From: Megalonaias nervosa
Taxonomy: Eukaryota > Mollusca > Bivalvia > Unionida > Unionidae
NCBI GenBank assembly: GCA_016617855.1
Contig: JAECUM010004374.1
Span: 104,812 to 168,811, forward strand
Length of the DNA stretch: 64,000 nucleotides
Direction: 5' to 3'
Shown piece after piece: positions 32,947-43,999 of this stretch. Position 1 is the stretch's first letter; every line of letters begins with the position of its first letter. The notes below the pieces were generated by a model. The model ran no database searches, was not told the DNA's origin, and saw only the letters and a list, made by a program, of their open reading frames with translations. The position numbers and the translations under genes were made by a program.

Positions 32947-33693
32947 ATGTCAACAACATTATTGCTAGACTCTAGTACAACCGCAAAAGATAGCGCAAAT
33001 TTTTCAGTAAATTATATTCCGCCAATACAACTTGATACTGAGAAACAGTATGAAATTGGATTAATTTCTTGTACTTGCTGGAATGCTATGGCTAACGTAA
33101 AAACTGGTGTCAATGATAAGATTGCAATTATTTCAATAAGAGACACGCAATGGAAAACATTTAAAATTCCACAAGGAGCTTATAATATCAATGATCTAAA
33201 TAAGACGATAAAAGAGCTTATGCAAAAAGAGAAGATGGAACCTGATAATTTCGAGTTAGCAGCAAATTATAACACGTTACGAGCTAGAATGACAAAAAAA
33301 ATTATGTCAGTTAGTTTTATATCACCGAGAAGTATCGCACCACTGATAGGATTTGAACATAAAGCGTATTATTTAGATCCTAATGAACCTATTACGTATG
33401 ACGGTGAACTGCCGGTAAATATAACTGACGTAAATACAATATTAATAAATTGCTCTATTGCTTCTGGATCTTACTCAGCCCAGGGCAGTAAAGGACAAAC
33501 GATTTATAGTTTCTCGCGGGATGTTCCACGAGGTTCTCTCATGCAAATTACTCCGCGTCATATTATATATTATCCGTTAAATGTTGAAAATCAAATAACA
33601 AGTATAACAATGCAATTAACAGATCAATCCGGACGACAGTTGGATCTGAACAACGAGGTTGTTACTTATTATTTACACTTACGTGCGCAATAG
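32947..33693 (+). CDS. Penton-like minor capsid protein, element C, intact
   Basis: 248 aa, intact. QYEIGLISCTCW near residues 37-48 is the family signature; later IAPLIGF, NITDVNTILINCSI and YYPLNVENQI are shared with A. Predicted single jelly-roll vertex protein. The C-terminal VTYYLHLR is shared with the broken A copy. Confidence 0.8.
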   Translation: MSTTLLLDSSTTAKDSANFSVNYIPPIQLDTEKQYEIGLISCTCWNAMANVKTGVNDKIAIISIRDTQWKTFKIPQGAYNINDLNKTIKELMQKEKMEPDNFELAANYNTLRARMTKKIMSVSFISPRSIAPLIGFEHKAYYLDPNEPITYDGELPVNITDVNTILINCSIASGSYSAQGSKGQTIYSFSRDVPRGSLMQITPRHIIYYPLNVENQITSITMQLTDQSGRQLDLNNEVVTYYLHLRAQ

Positions 33694-33745
33694 CTTCGCT
33701 ATCGACTTCGTGATTGACAATAAAAATTATACAACCTCAGATATA

Positions 33746-34105
33746 ATGAAACAGAGAAAAAAAATTTATCGAAGAAAAATAGTAGGAGGATTTTTTGGAA
33801 ATATATTTACTAAAGTTATTGAAAATGTTCCGGGAACCGCGCGTAAAGTTGCACCAATTGCACTTGACGCAGGTAAAGATTTTGCAACTGGAGCCGCATC
33901 TGCCGCTGGAACTGCGGTAGGACAAAAAATAGCTGATAAAATAAAAGGCACACCATCTACATCTGAGATAAAACAAGCTATTTCAGAAATCGCTCCAACA
34001 AAAGAAACTCAACGTGCTATGATAACAACAACGAAAAAACTTTTATCACCGAAAGGCGAGCAGATTATACAAAAATTAATATCTAAAGTAACGGCGCCGC
34101 AATAA
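33746..34105 (+). CDS. pVI-like minor capsid protein, element C
   Basis: About 119 aa from the ATG at 33746, chosen because similarity to 15134-15529 begins at YRRKIVGGFFG; upstream in-frame codons look untranslated. GG protease-type site, alanine-rich middle, basic C-terminus. Confidence 0.6.
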   Translation: MKQRKKIYRRKIVGGFFGNIFTKVIENVPGTARKVAPIALDAGKDFATGAASAAGTAVGQKIADKIKGTPSTSEIKQAISEIAPTKETQRAMITTTKKLLSPKGEQIIQKLISKVTAPQ

Positions 34106-34132
34106 AATTTTATATAATCTAATAAATAAAAA

Positions 34133-35677
34133 ATGTCTGTTAAAAATGATCTCGATTTAGCAGAAACTTATGACACCGATGACACTGTAACAGAATTTGA
34201 GTACTTTGAGTATCTCGACAAAAATTCTAATGAACCAAATAAAACTGGTATTAGAACATTTAATACTCGAGATGAAGATGTATTTCTACTGCCACATAAG
34301 GCAATGTTAGAAGTTCGCGGTCAGATTATGACGGTGGCCAATCCACCTGTTGCAATTGCAGCTGGAACAGAAGTAGCTCTTATAAATAACGGCTGGTGTT
34401 TATTCAAAAGTGCTCGATATCAACTAGCTAATCAAACTGTAGAAGATATTTCAAGTCACTTACAAGTTGCAAGTACAATCTTAAATATTAGTTCGTTTTC
34501 TGACGATTACTCCAGATCAACTGCAACGAACATGATGTGGTGGTTTAAAGATACTGGAATTGGAAATGCGGCATCTAGAGAATTTATTCCAAGGGTAGCA
34601 GTTGCAGCTGGAGTTAATGCTGCTGCGAGTGCCGCAAATGTAAAAGATTTTCTTATTGCTTATGCTACTGCCCTCGGTATAGCCGCACCAGCTGCTGCCG
34701 CTGATGCAGACGCCACAAGAGTCTCACTTACTGCAGCTTGCAATAATCTTGGTATAACCACACCAGCAGCAGATGCAGACGGTACTGCAATGTTAGCTTT
34801 AGTTAACGCTAATATAACAGGTTTTAAAAGTGCACGTTACAATGAAGGTTTTGATAAAAGAAAGGCACTTGCAGCAGGATCACGTCAAATTACAATGATG
34901 CTTCCGTTAAGTACAATATTTGGCTTTTGTCGCGATTACGATAAAGTATTTCGTGGAGTTAAACATACACTTATTTTAGATCGAGCAGAACAAAACGACT
35001 GCTTGTTTAGGTCAGGCGGAGCTGATGTACAATTTATCATAAACAAACTTGCTTTGTGGATGCCGCGTATAACGCCGTCAGTTACTAAAATGTCAGAACT
35101 AAACAGTATACTCGATAAACATACAAACAAGATTTATTTTCAGCAACATAAAATATATCAAACAGCAGTTCCAAATACTACCGACTACACATGGTGAGTT
35201 ACAACAACATCAAGCGAACAACTGCCGAGACAATTGTTTGTTGTATTTCAACAGCAAGCGCGACGTGGTAACCAACAACAAAATAATGCAATATTTGATA
35301 ACGCTGATGTTAGACGAATGTATGCTAGACTAAATTCGAAGCAATATCCAGAACGAGCGATAGAATGCAATTTTGCAGATGACGCTAATAAAAATATTAC
35401 TCGACCTTACATGTACCTACTCGACGCAGTACAAAAATATCAGGATGTTGAAGATGGATCTCAGATATCAGTAGAGGAGTTTCGTACACTTTATCCAATA
35501 TTTTATTTTGATGTTAGTAAACATAGCGAGCGAGCAGTTGACTCGACAGCTGATATTGAAATTACTTGGACATTAGGAGCAGTTCCAGCAGCGCAGTTGT
35601 ACGTGTACGCGTTAGTGATCAGCGACAGATTTGTTACGATAGACTCCGTTGGAGGTAAAATGGCAGTCCAAATTTAA
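34133..35677 (+). pseudogene. Double-jelly-roll major capsid protein, element C
   Basis: 515 codons from ATG 34133. A single in-frame TGA at 35195-35197 (where A has Arg) breaks an otherwise open gene. Landmarks: PLSTIFGFCRDY, LPRQLFVVFQQQ, NSKQYPERAIE, YPIFYFDVSKH, YVYALVISDRF. The alanine-rich insertion (about 34590-34830) contains two imperfect copies of a unit with a LGIAAP / LGITTP core. Confidence 0.87.
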
Positions 35678-35696
35678 TCTGCAATCGTTATATAAG

Positions 35697-36084
35697 ATGA
35701 CAAAATATATTGTAAAAGAAATATATTTGACTGATGGTCAAGTTAAAAAAATTAGCAGCTGCCGTTGCAAAGCAGAGACAGGTATTATTAAAAATCAACC
35801 CTAACATTTCCGAGGGTATTTTAACAAAATTAATGCTGACAAAAAATCAAGTAAACAGGTACGATCGTAAAAAACCTTTTGTTTTAAATTTAAGCGCCGC
35901 ACAAATAACAGCGATGTCAAAACAAGGTGGTTTCTTTGGTCCGGCATTATCAGTGATGGTCAGCACGTTATTACCTAAAATTTTGCCGGTGTTAGGTACA
36001 TTAGGACTAGCAGCAGCGTCTGGCGCAATATCAGGCGCAACGAAAAAAGCAGTTGAGGGCAGTGGTATAAAGAAAATAGTTTAA
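35697..36084 (+). pseudogene. Second conserved core/minor virion protein, element C
   Basis: ATG 35697 starts the conserved N-terminus (YIVKEIYLTDGQVKK). One extra A in the run near 35744-35750 shifts it; the rest is open to 36084 (LTKNQVN, SKQGGFFGPAL, Ala/Gly-rich end). Likely a protease substrate at GG. Virion role inferred from place and layout. Confidence 0.6.
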
Positions 36085-36113
36085 AGCTTAATTTTATGTG
36101 ACCGATAAATATA

Positions 36114-36300
36114 ATGCCACAACGAAAAACAAAATCGTCGAAAAAAAGAAAACAACGAAACGGCGGCAGACGAAACAAGGAGGATTTCTTCCAATAGCTC
36201 CACTTTTAGCGGGACTAGCGGGAAGTCTACTGCCAAATCTGCTAGGAATAGGAGGACGATGACTAACATTGCCGGGAACACGGCCTCCCCGCTAAGTAAC
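36114..36300 (+). pseudogene. Basic/hydrophobic core protein (pX-like), element C
   Basis: Basic N-terminus (RKTKSSKKRKQR) from 36114, then a frame shift; GGFLPIAPLLAGLAGSLL lies in the shifted frame near 36178-36235. Same layout as 12902-13111. Confidence 0.55.
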
Positions 36301-36735
36301 TTTGATATGCTTGATAAACTAAAACAAGTAAAAACAATTCCACAGAGTTTATTCCAAAGATGAACTCGACACCAAAGATGTCGCATCAGGTGGTTCGTGT
36401 GTGATAAATATACAAGATTTCAATGACGGGTCCGGCACGCATTGGGTAGCAGTTTATAATAACAATTATTTTGACTCGTTTGGACTTCCTCCAAGCGACG
36501 CAATAAAAAAAATATATAAACAAAAAATATAAAAAAAATATATTATTCGTCCAATCAACTTCAACCTGTTGGAACTTCTGCTTGCGGATATTATTGTATA
36601 ATGTTTATTAAACAAATGTCCCAATCACCTGACAATGACAGGAAATTTAATTTTTTAAAGTTTATTTTGCAGTTTGATAAGCAACCTTCTCACGCTAATG
36701 ATGAGATTGCAGTTAATTTTTATAAATCTATCTAA
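36259..36735 (+). pseudogene. Adenovirus-type protease, element C, broken
   Basis: Pieces of the protease lie in more than one frame: GTHWVAVYNN with the His and YFDSFG around 36437-36482, then GTSACGYYC with the Cys around 36572-36598, ending near 36735. Frameshifts near 36350 and 36520. Matches 12483-12905. Confidence 0.75.
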
Positions 36736-36748
36736 AGCTTGCAATAAA

Positions 36749-36760
36749 TTTTATCTAAAC
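36749..36760 (+). promoter_or_regulatory. TTTTRTCTAA promoter-like motif
   Basis: TTTTATCTAAAC, 17 bases before ATG 36778. Confidence 0.5.
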
Positions 36761-36777
36761 TTACAAATATAATAATA

Positions 36778-36990
36778 ATGTCAACATATTGTCTCAAATG
36801 TAAAACTAAAACAAAAAATATCAATGAAACAACAGAAAAAACAAAAAACAACAGGACGATGTTGAAAAGTATTTGTGCAATCTGTGGAAAAAGAAAAAGT
36901 ATGTTTTTAAAGAAGTCGTCGGGAGCTGGATACCCTCCTGACTTTGTCAGCCCTGACTTTGTCAGGGAGATTAATTTAGTAGACGATTAA
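36778..36990 (+). CDS. Small zinc-ribbon protein, element C
   Basis: 70 aa, intact. STYCLKCKTKT and SICAICGKRKS give two CxxC pairs; the SGAGYP and LVDD tail is shared with A. A short direct duplication (SPDFV/PDFV) lies near the end. Similar to DUF5679-like viral zinc ribbons. Confidence 0.65.
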   Translation: MSTYCLKCKTKTKNINETTEKTKNNRTMLKSICAICGKRKSMFLKKSSGAGYPPDFVSPDFVREINLVDD

Positions 36991-37014
36991 TCTTATGAAA
37001 CATAATAAAATAAA

Positions 37015-38321
37015 ATGAAATGCAATTGTAATTGTGATAAAGATCTTTGTATCGAACAAGATAAAATCGTCACATACTGTCAATTATGCAATCGCCGTGA
37101 CATTCACAAAATTATTGGCAAATTGCTAAAACCAAAAAGAGGCTGGACATTGCCAGGCCATAGGTATACTGGACCTTATAATCCGCTAGACAAACAACTA
37201 GATGAAAATGATAATCCGCTGCCAGGACAAGAACCTTACAATCAAGTTGATGCAATAGCGATGCGTCACGATATCTGTTATCGTGATCATGAAAACTCAA
37301 AATCGGATTGTGATAAAGTAATGTTGGACGAACTTCGTGATATGGAACCGACAAATCTACGAGAACGTTCTGATAGAAGGCTGGTACAGGGTTTTATTGG
37401 AACAAAATATAAATTAGGACTCGGAAAGGAATTGTATGACGATCTCGCAGCCGAACTACGCAAACCTAAAAAAAAAAGTTTACGCGACGTAAAGTTGTCG
37501 CAAATGCCGTTGATGATATCTGGGCGATAGATTTAGTAGATGTGTCAAATCTTGCTCAGTTTAATGATAATAAGAAATACTTGTTTAATGTCATAGATAT
37601 CTTTAGCAAATATGCTTTTAGTGTTCCAGTTTTAGACAAGACAGGAACGTCGATAACTGATGCGTTAAAACAAATAATAACAAGTACAGAAAGAAAACCA
37701 AATAAAATCTGGACCGATCACGGAGCAGAATTTTTCAATAAAATGTTCGAGCAGTTTTTGAAACAAAATAACATTAAAAAATATGTTACAGGGAACGAGG
37801 GAGAAAGTGTCGTAGTAGAGAGATTTAATCGCACTCTAAACGAAAAAATACACAAATATCTGACAGCTAAAAATACAAACAGGTATATTGATGATCCGCA
37901 GATAGTTGACAAGTACAATAACACGTAACATTGAACCACTAAACTATCGCCAAACGACGCAATTAAAAATCCGATATTAGCAAATGAAAACATGTACCGC
38001 AGACATAAATTTGAGGTAGGTGATCGAGTTAGAATTTCTCTGACGAAAAAAGTATTTGAAAAAGGATTTACTCCAAACTGGACTCAAGAAGTGTTTGTAG
38101 TTGGTAAAGTACTTTTAACAATACCTGTAACATACGCGTTAAAAGATCTGGCAGGGGAACCGATCATAGGTAGTTTTTACGAGCAGGAACTTCAGAAAAC
38201 TGAGCAAGATGTTTTCGTTATCGAAAAAGTGATTAGGAGAAAAGGCAATAAAAGTCTAGTCAAGTGGCGTGGGTATAGCGAGAAATTTAATAGCTGGGTA
38301 CCAACTAAGTCGATCCAATAA
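37015..38321 (+). pseudogene. PLA2-like domain fused to rve integrase and chromodomain, element C
   Basis: Cys-rich N-terminus, PLA2-like domain (YTGPYNPLD near residue 48, RHDICYRD near residue 83), then a shift near 37480-37500 into the integrase: DIWAIDLVD, WTDHGAEF, VERFNRT carry the DDE triad, all present. A stop and shift near 37925-37990 precede the C-terminal part with a chromodomain (VKWRGY, NSWVP). Same layout as A. The second catalytic Asp is intact here, unlike Polinton B. Confidence 0.88.
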
Positions 38322-38814
38322 CGTTATTATAAATTTGTTCGTATTTCACAAGCACAGATTTACATTTGATAGTTTTACATAACGAAATTAAATGTAATTT
38401 TCTTTCATTATCAACTGGCATTAAATTAAATATCTTAGCAAAAATAAAATCGTATTTTATACTCCTTCGCTGGCCAGTTATTTTTAGATTTAAAAATTGT
38501 CTGATAAGCTGCCAAAATATTTGTTGTTCGGCAACAGTAAAATTAAATTTTATTATTTTTTTAGCAATGTGATACTTAACATTATATCGTCCAGTTGTTG
38601 GTCTGCTGTAATTTTTTCTGTCAGCGACAGCGACTATTTCATCGTCATCATCATTATTATTGTATAAAATATCATCTTCGCTATAGCTAGAAGATTTGTC
38701 TATTATATCGCTAGTGATTTTAACATTGTCTGCGACTTTATCGCTAGTGATTTTAACATTGTCTGCGATTGTATCTTCCGCATATATTTCAGCAAGTCGT
38801 TTCATCAAGTTCAT
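38305..38814 (-). CDS. Conserved unknown acidic protein, element C, intact
   Basis: 169 aa from ATG 38814. It contains a tandem duplication of about 12 residues (NVKITSDK / NVKITSDI), an acidic stretch, then the conserved RPTTGRYNVKYHIAKK block. Overlaps the integrase stop by 17 bases on the opposite strand. Family unknown. Confidence 0.6.
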   Translation of the reverse strand: MNLMKRLAEIYAEDTIADNVKITSDKVADNVKITSDIIDKSSSYSEDDILYNNNDDDDEIVAVADRKNYSRPTTGRYNVKYHIAKKIIKFNFTVAEQQIFWQLIRQFLNLKITGQRRSIKYDFIFAKIFNLMPVDNERKLHLISLCKTIKCKSVLVKYEQIYNNVIGST

Positions 38815-38826
38815 ATTATAATATAC

Positions 38827-38836
38827 TTTTATCTAA
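38827..38836 (+). promoter_or_regulatory. TTTTRTCTAA promoter-like motif
   Basis: TTTTATCTAA 16 bases upstream of ATG 38853, in the gap between divergent genes; the same arrangement holds in A (10367-10376). Confidence 0.45.
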
Positions 38837-38852
38837 TTTATTGTTATAAGAT

Positions 38853-39131
38853 ATGACTAAAGAGGTAAAATATCATCAAAAGGTTATATTAAATTACAAG
38901 GAACTAGCCGAAGCAGTTCGAAAATGTCTGTCGGGTTATAGTTCGTATTCAGTTGATGTTATTGTAATGCCTGGCGAAAATGATAGGATATTACTAACAG
39001 CAGCAGAAAAAAATAAACTTAATGATAGTGCAATAATGACGCTGAAATTTGATAAAGATGATATTATAGCGTTTGCACATAGCTGTCCTACTAAGACAGA
39101 ATTACGAAATATCATTAATCATCATATCTGA
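38853..39131 (+). CDS. Conserved unknown protein, element C, intact
   Basis: 92 aa, homologous to 10070-10351 (KYHQK, YKELAEAVRKC, LLTAAE). Its 3' end overlaps the HNH gene by 17 bases. No domain recognised. Confidence 0.6.
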   Translation: MTKEVKYHQKVILNYKELAEAVRKCLSGYSSYSVDVIVMPGENDRILLTAAEKNKLNDSAIMTLKFDKDDIIAFAHSCPTKTELRNIINHHI

Positions 39132-39927
39132 AACTAAATCTATCAAATGTGGATGTTGACATTGCTGTTTTAGTTATGCCATCAGCTACAAATTTTACTG
39201 CACGAGAATTAATTTTATGATATTTTGCGGCAGCTGTTATTGATTTAAATTTCATTTCTTCTTCAGTTTCTAAATTTACTGAAATAACTGATCTTTTGGG
39301 ATTTTTAAAATTAGATCCATCAGAATTAGATCCACGTCGGGTGTTTTCTTCTGGTGTAACTAGATCTAAATTTTCTAAACGATTATCAGTTTTAATTTTG
39401 TTAATATGGTCGATAACTAAATTATCTGGAATGACGCCGTTAAATGTTTCGTAAACAAAACGATGAGATTGATAATGAACTTGATTGGCTAGTGTTCCTC
39501 TGACAGTTACTATGAGATACCCCATATTACTCAAATTACCTAATACTTTTTTTGTTTTTACATGTCTAATAATACCCTTATCATTTGCTTCGTATAAATC
39601 AAATTTTTGGTGGCGTTGAAACTCATCTTGTAAAGATAAGTTTTCAATATTGTCATCAGTAATCGAGCCATTTACTCGATAGACTCGCTGTCCTTCTGGA
39701 ATATCATCGCAAAACAAAGTATAAATAAAATCTTTTCGAAACATTTCAATTCTCTCGGTATTATCACCTTTGACACTGATCTTATAACCCGCTGGCGTTG
39801 CTTCACCTATCGGATGTTTGTACTGGACACGTATCACCGAATCTAATGCATTTCCAGCGTATAGGTTATACTTAGGGTGAACGTAATAATACTCTTGCTC
39901 GTTTGCGCTTGTCAGATTTTGTGTCAT
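39115..39927 (-). CDS. HNH homing-endonuclease-like protein (NUMOD-type), element C, intact
   Basis: 270 aa from ATG 39927, chosen because similarity to element A begins there. HNH core: HRFVYETFNG, then VIDHIN, DNRLENLDLVT, then ENTRR, with His, Asn and Asn in register near residues 165-205. The C-terminus has a NUMOD1-like module (AAAKYHKINSRAVKF). It would nick or cut DNA at a specific site. It lies on the opposite strand to, and about 105 bp from, the polymerase start. Intact where the polymerase is broken. Confidence 0.78.
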   Translation of the reverse strand: MTQNLTSANEQEYYYVHPKYNLYAGNALDSVIRVQYKHPIGEATPAGYKISVKGDNTERIEMFRKDFIYTLFCDDIPEGQRVYRVNGSITDDNIENLSLQDEFQRHQKFDLYEANDKGIIRHVKTKKVLGNLSNMGYLIVTVRGTLANQVHYQSHRFVYETFNGVIPDNLVIDHINKIKTDNRLENLDLVTPEENTRRGSNSDGSNFKNPKRSVISVNLETEEEMKFKSITAAAKYHKINSRAVKFVADGITKTAMSTSTFDRFSFRYDD

Positions 39928-40034
39928 TATATTATAAGGATTTTTTATATCTCTAATTGATTGTTCAGCTAGCGCGTGGTGAGTTATCGATCGAACAATC
40001 AATTAAACATATAATATTACACTATAGTATAGCG

Positions 40035-43000
40035 ATGCTGAAATTGCGAGATATAGCCAAGAAGAGTCTTATGGGAGAACCTGAAAAAATAGCGACTGCC
40101 TTTACAGGTTTTGACAACAGTTATCGGTTCAGTAAACAGATCGTAATAGTAAATTTTACTGCAACAAATCTTTACCACCTGCTAGAGCCAACTGTAAAAC
40201 GTGAACTTGAAAAACATAATAGCATAAGGCTATTGGTGCAATATCATATTGTATTTTCAAAGCTCCTTGTGACAGAGGGATCGACTGACAAGGAAATTGC
40301 AGACCCTTACATTAATGCAAAATCAAGGCGTGTTTTGATTGGGACTGATCTTTTGTCACTAGCTAATGAAATACACCAAGAAATTTGGAAAAAGATAGAG
40401 GAATTTATCGAATTGGGTTCGGGTTGGAAGTTTGAAATGATCGAGGAAATTTTATTTCACACAATAAAATATAACGTATTACGCGGTAGTTCGTATATTG
40501 ATTTGCCACCAAAAATAAAAAATAAAAAATGCTGTGTAAACGTCAAAAACCTCGATAACAGATGTTTCCAGTGGGCTATTCTTTCCGCGCTATTTCCAGC
40601 AGAAAAACACGCTGATCGTGTTGACAAGTATATTAGTCACGTGTCAAGATTAAATTTTAAAGGCATTGACTTTCCAGTGGCAGAAAATCAAATACCAAGG
40701 TTTGAAAAGCAAAATAATGTTTCGATCAACGTTTTCGGACTAGACGAAAAAGAAAACGTCTATCCAAGATATATTTCAGAAAAAGCTTCACAATCGACAA
40801 TAAACTTACTGTTTTATAAAAATCATTACGTTTGGATTAAAAACTTTAATGGACTAGTTGGCAAACAGCACAATAAACGAAAGAAGAAAACGTTCTTCTG
40901 TTATCGCTGTTTACACGGTTGTACGGACGACGAAATATTACAAAAGCATTTGCAGTACTGTAGTGACGTACAACGAATAACGATGCCGTCCAAAGAAAAT
41001 AGCGTGTTACAGTTTGTCAATCACCATCACAAACTAAAAATTCCTTTCGTCATATACGCTGATTTCGAATGCTTACTTCAGCCTGTACTTGGCGTAGAAA
41101 ATAATCCTAACCAATCGAGTACAAGGAAAACTCAAAACCATGTTCCGTGCGGAGTAGCGTATAAGATAGTTTGTTGTGTTGATTCGAGATTATCTAAACC
41201 AATTAAATTATATCGCGGTAAAAGTCCAGCTGTCTGGCTCCTCAAGCAGTTAATTAGCGAAGTTGAAAATATATTTAATCGTTTAAAAAGAATAACTCCA
41301 ATGATAAAACTGACGTCTCAACAAGAATCTGATCACGAGCAAGAGGAATTTTGTTATATTTGTGAAAAAGCTTTTGACTCGCCTGATAACAAGAAAGTAC
41401 GTGACCATTGCCATCTAACAGAACAGTATCGTGGAGCGGCTCATGATCAGTACAATTTAAAATTTCATGCTCCAGATTTTATTCCAGTTATTCTTCACAA
41501 CTTTCGAGGATATGATAGCCACATTATCGTAGAAGCTTTTGGTGATCCTAACGTAAAATCTCGTTTAAAACTCGATAACGTAATCAAATGCATTCCAAAT
41601 AATTTTGAAAAGTATATGTCAGTTACGCTAGGTAAGTTGCGTTTTATTGACAGCCTACAGTTTATGGCGGCATCATTGGATGAGCTAGTAAAAGGTTGTA
41701 GCGAGTTTGATAACCTACGAGACTGTTTTGGAGATAAATTTAATCTACTGCCCTAAAAAGGAGTATTTCCGTACGAGTATCTCGATAATTGGAGTAAATT
41801 TGATGAAACTTCGCTACCTGACAAGGACAAATTTTACTCACAACTTAAAAATGAAAATATAACCGATGATGATTACAAATATGCACAAGATATCTGGAAA
41901 GAATTTCATTGTAAGACGTTTGGGGATTATCATGATTGTATCTAAAAACTGACGTGTTATTGCTGGCGGACGTATTTGAAAGTTTTCGAAAAGTGAGCTA
42001 TAACAATTATGGACTAGATCCTTGTTGGTATTATTCTGCTCCCGGGCTGTCGTGGGACGCATTGTTAAAGTTTAGCAAGGTAAGTTTAGAATTACTGACT
42101 GACGTTGATATGTTCAATTTTATCGAAAAAGGTATCCGAGGCGGTATTAGCGTGATAACAAAAAAGTATGCGGAAGCAAACAACAAATACTTAAAAGAGT
42201 ACAATCCTAAGCTTCCTTCGAAGTATATAATTTATCTAGATTGTAATAATTTGTACGGTTATTCTATGGCAGAACCAATGCCTTTTGGTGGGTTTCGTTG
42301 GATCACGGCTGATCATTTTCTATCGGAGACAGAAAAAAAGATACCCGACGATGTTTCGTACTTCGTTGAAGTTGATCTCGATTATCCAACTTCGCTATAC
42401 AATTTACACAACGATTATCCCTTCTGTGCAGAATCGATGGTCATAGATTATAGTATGTTATCTCAGGAACAACAAGCGTTAGCATCACCAAGACAAAATT
42501 CTATGGTCAAAAAACTAGTACCAAATTTACTCGATAAGAAAAATTATGTTTTACATTACAAAGTTTTAAAACAAGCAGTAGATGCTGGTCTTATTTTGAG
42601 AAAAGTTCATCGTGTACTAAAATTTAATCAGTCACCTTGGATGAAAGGTTATATTAACTCAAACACTTCGAGAAGAGCTGCAGCGAAAACTGATTTTGAA
42701 AAAACTTTTTTAAGCTTATGAACAATTCCGTTTTTGGTAAGAGGATGGAAAATATTAGAAAACGAGTAAATATCGAGCTAGTTAATGATATCAATCGCAG
42801 AAACAAACTTGTGTCAGACGATGATTTTTTTTAGCATGAAAATTTTTAATGAAAATCTTGTCGCGATACAAAGAAGAAAAACAAATCTAAAACTAAATAA
42901 GCCAATTTACGTTGGAGCTTCCGTGTTAGATTTATCGAAGTGGCTCATGTACGATTTTCATTATAATTTTGTTAAAAATCAATGGCCGTCCAGTAGACTA

Positions 43001-43507
43001 TTGTTTACTGATACCGACTCGCTCGTGTATGAAATCGAATGTGAGGACGTCTATCAGGATATATATGATAATCGACATCTGTTTGATCTTTCCGATTACC
43101 CTCGTGACAGTAAATTTCATGACGACACAAATAAAAAGGTTATTGGTAAGTTCAAAGATGAAATGAACTCGAGCATCATCAAATACTTTATCGGATTGCG
43201 CAGTAAAATGTACGCGGTATTGCTAGATAATAATAAAATAACGAAAAAGGCAAAAGGTCTGCCTCGCGAATTTGTTAAAACGTTTATGAAATTTGATGAT
43301 TAAAAGTACGCGCTTGACGGCGGTGTTAGTTTTATAAAAGTAATGGCTATTCGAACAAATCATCATAAACTTGAAACAGATGTCATTATCAAACGTGGAT
43401 TGAGTAATTTTGATGACAAACGTTATTGCGAAAATGGAGCAGATACATTTGCACTTGGGTATTGTTTTGATGATAGATCTATACTTGATATTATATTCGA
43501 TGACTAA
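40035..43507 (+). pseudogene. Protein-primed family B DNA polymerase, element C
   Basis: ATG 40035 matches the A start (MLKLRDIAKKS). Open to a TAA at 41754-41756, then shifts near 41930, 42720 and 42835 and a stop near 43301. Motifs: Exo I YADFE (about 41060), Exo II HNFRGYD, Exo III LKTDVLLL (41940), Pol A YLDCNNLYGY, Pol B NNSVFGK (42720), Pol C TDTDS (43008), KMYAV (43206). The endonuclease VII-like finger (DHCHLTEQYRGAAH) lies near 41404. About 1150 aa when counted across the breaks. Confidence 0.93.
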
Positions 43508-43516
43508 TGTATGAAA

Positions 43517-43528
43517 TTTTATCTAAAC
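43517..43528 (+). promoter_or_regulatory. TTTTRTCTAA promoter-like motif
   Basis: TTTTATCTAAAC, 10 bases before ATG 43539. Confidence 0.5.
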
Positions 43529-43538
43529 TTTAGAAATA

Positions 43539-43991
43539 ATGTTTGAAAATTTGACAGTGACGAATAGTTACAATAGCAAGATCAAATATCTAATGATAGA
43601 CGGTAAACAGTTGACAGTTGAAATTAATAATGAAACATCAGGTATATGTTTTACCGCAGTTCGTGACAAGCTAAAACTTTCACTTACCAGATCTGATGAC
43701 AGCGAGTATTTCAATTACCTCGAAAAGCTGAGCCAGAGGTTATTGGCGGAGTTTAAAAACTTTCATAATCCGATCAGTCAACAAAAATACACTAAACTTA
43801 CAATCGATCTTGATCGGTCAAAAGTATATTTTATCGACAAAAAATATCCTCTTAACAAATCGCATATAAAAGATTTATTTGAGTCTCGTCGCTGTGTGAG
43901 CGGTAAAGTAAAGTTTAGTCTCTACTATCGTGATGATGAAATATTTCTAATATCAACAGTAGAAACATTGATAATTGGTAATGAAATATAA
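43539..43991 (+). CDS. Small conserved terminal protein, element C, intact
   Basis: 150 aa (MFENLTVTNS). Conserved blocks are TSGICF, RSDDSEYF, DLDRSKVYF and LFESRRCVSGK. It ends 8 bases before the right TIR. Same place as 5239-5670 in A. Family unknown. Confidence 0.65.
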   Translation: MFENLTVTNSYNSKIKYLMIDGKQLTVEINNETSGICFTAVRDKLKLSLTRSDDSEYFNYLEKLSQRLLAEFKNFHNPISQQKYTKLTIDLDRSKVYFIDKKYPLNKSHIKDLFESRRCVSGKVKFSLYYRDDEIFLISTVETLIIGNEI

Positions 43992-43999
43992 ATAATGTT

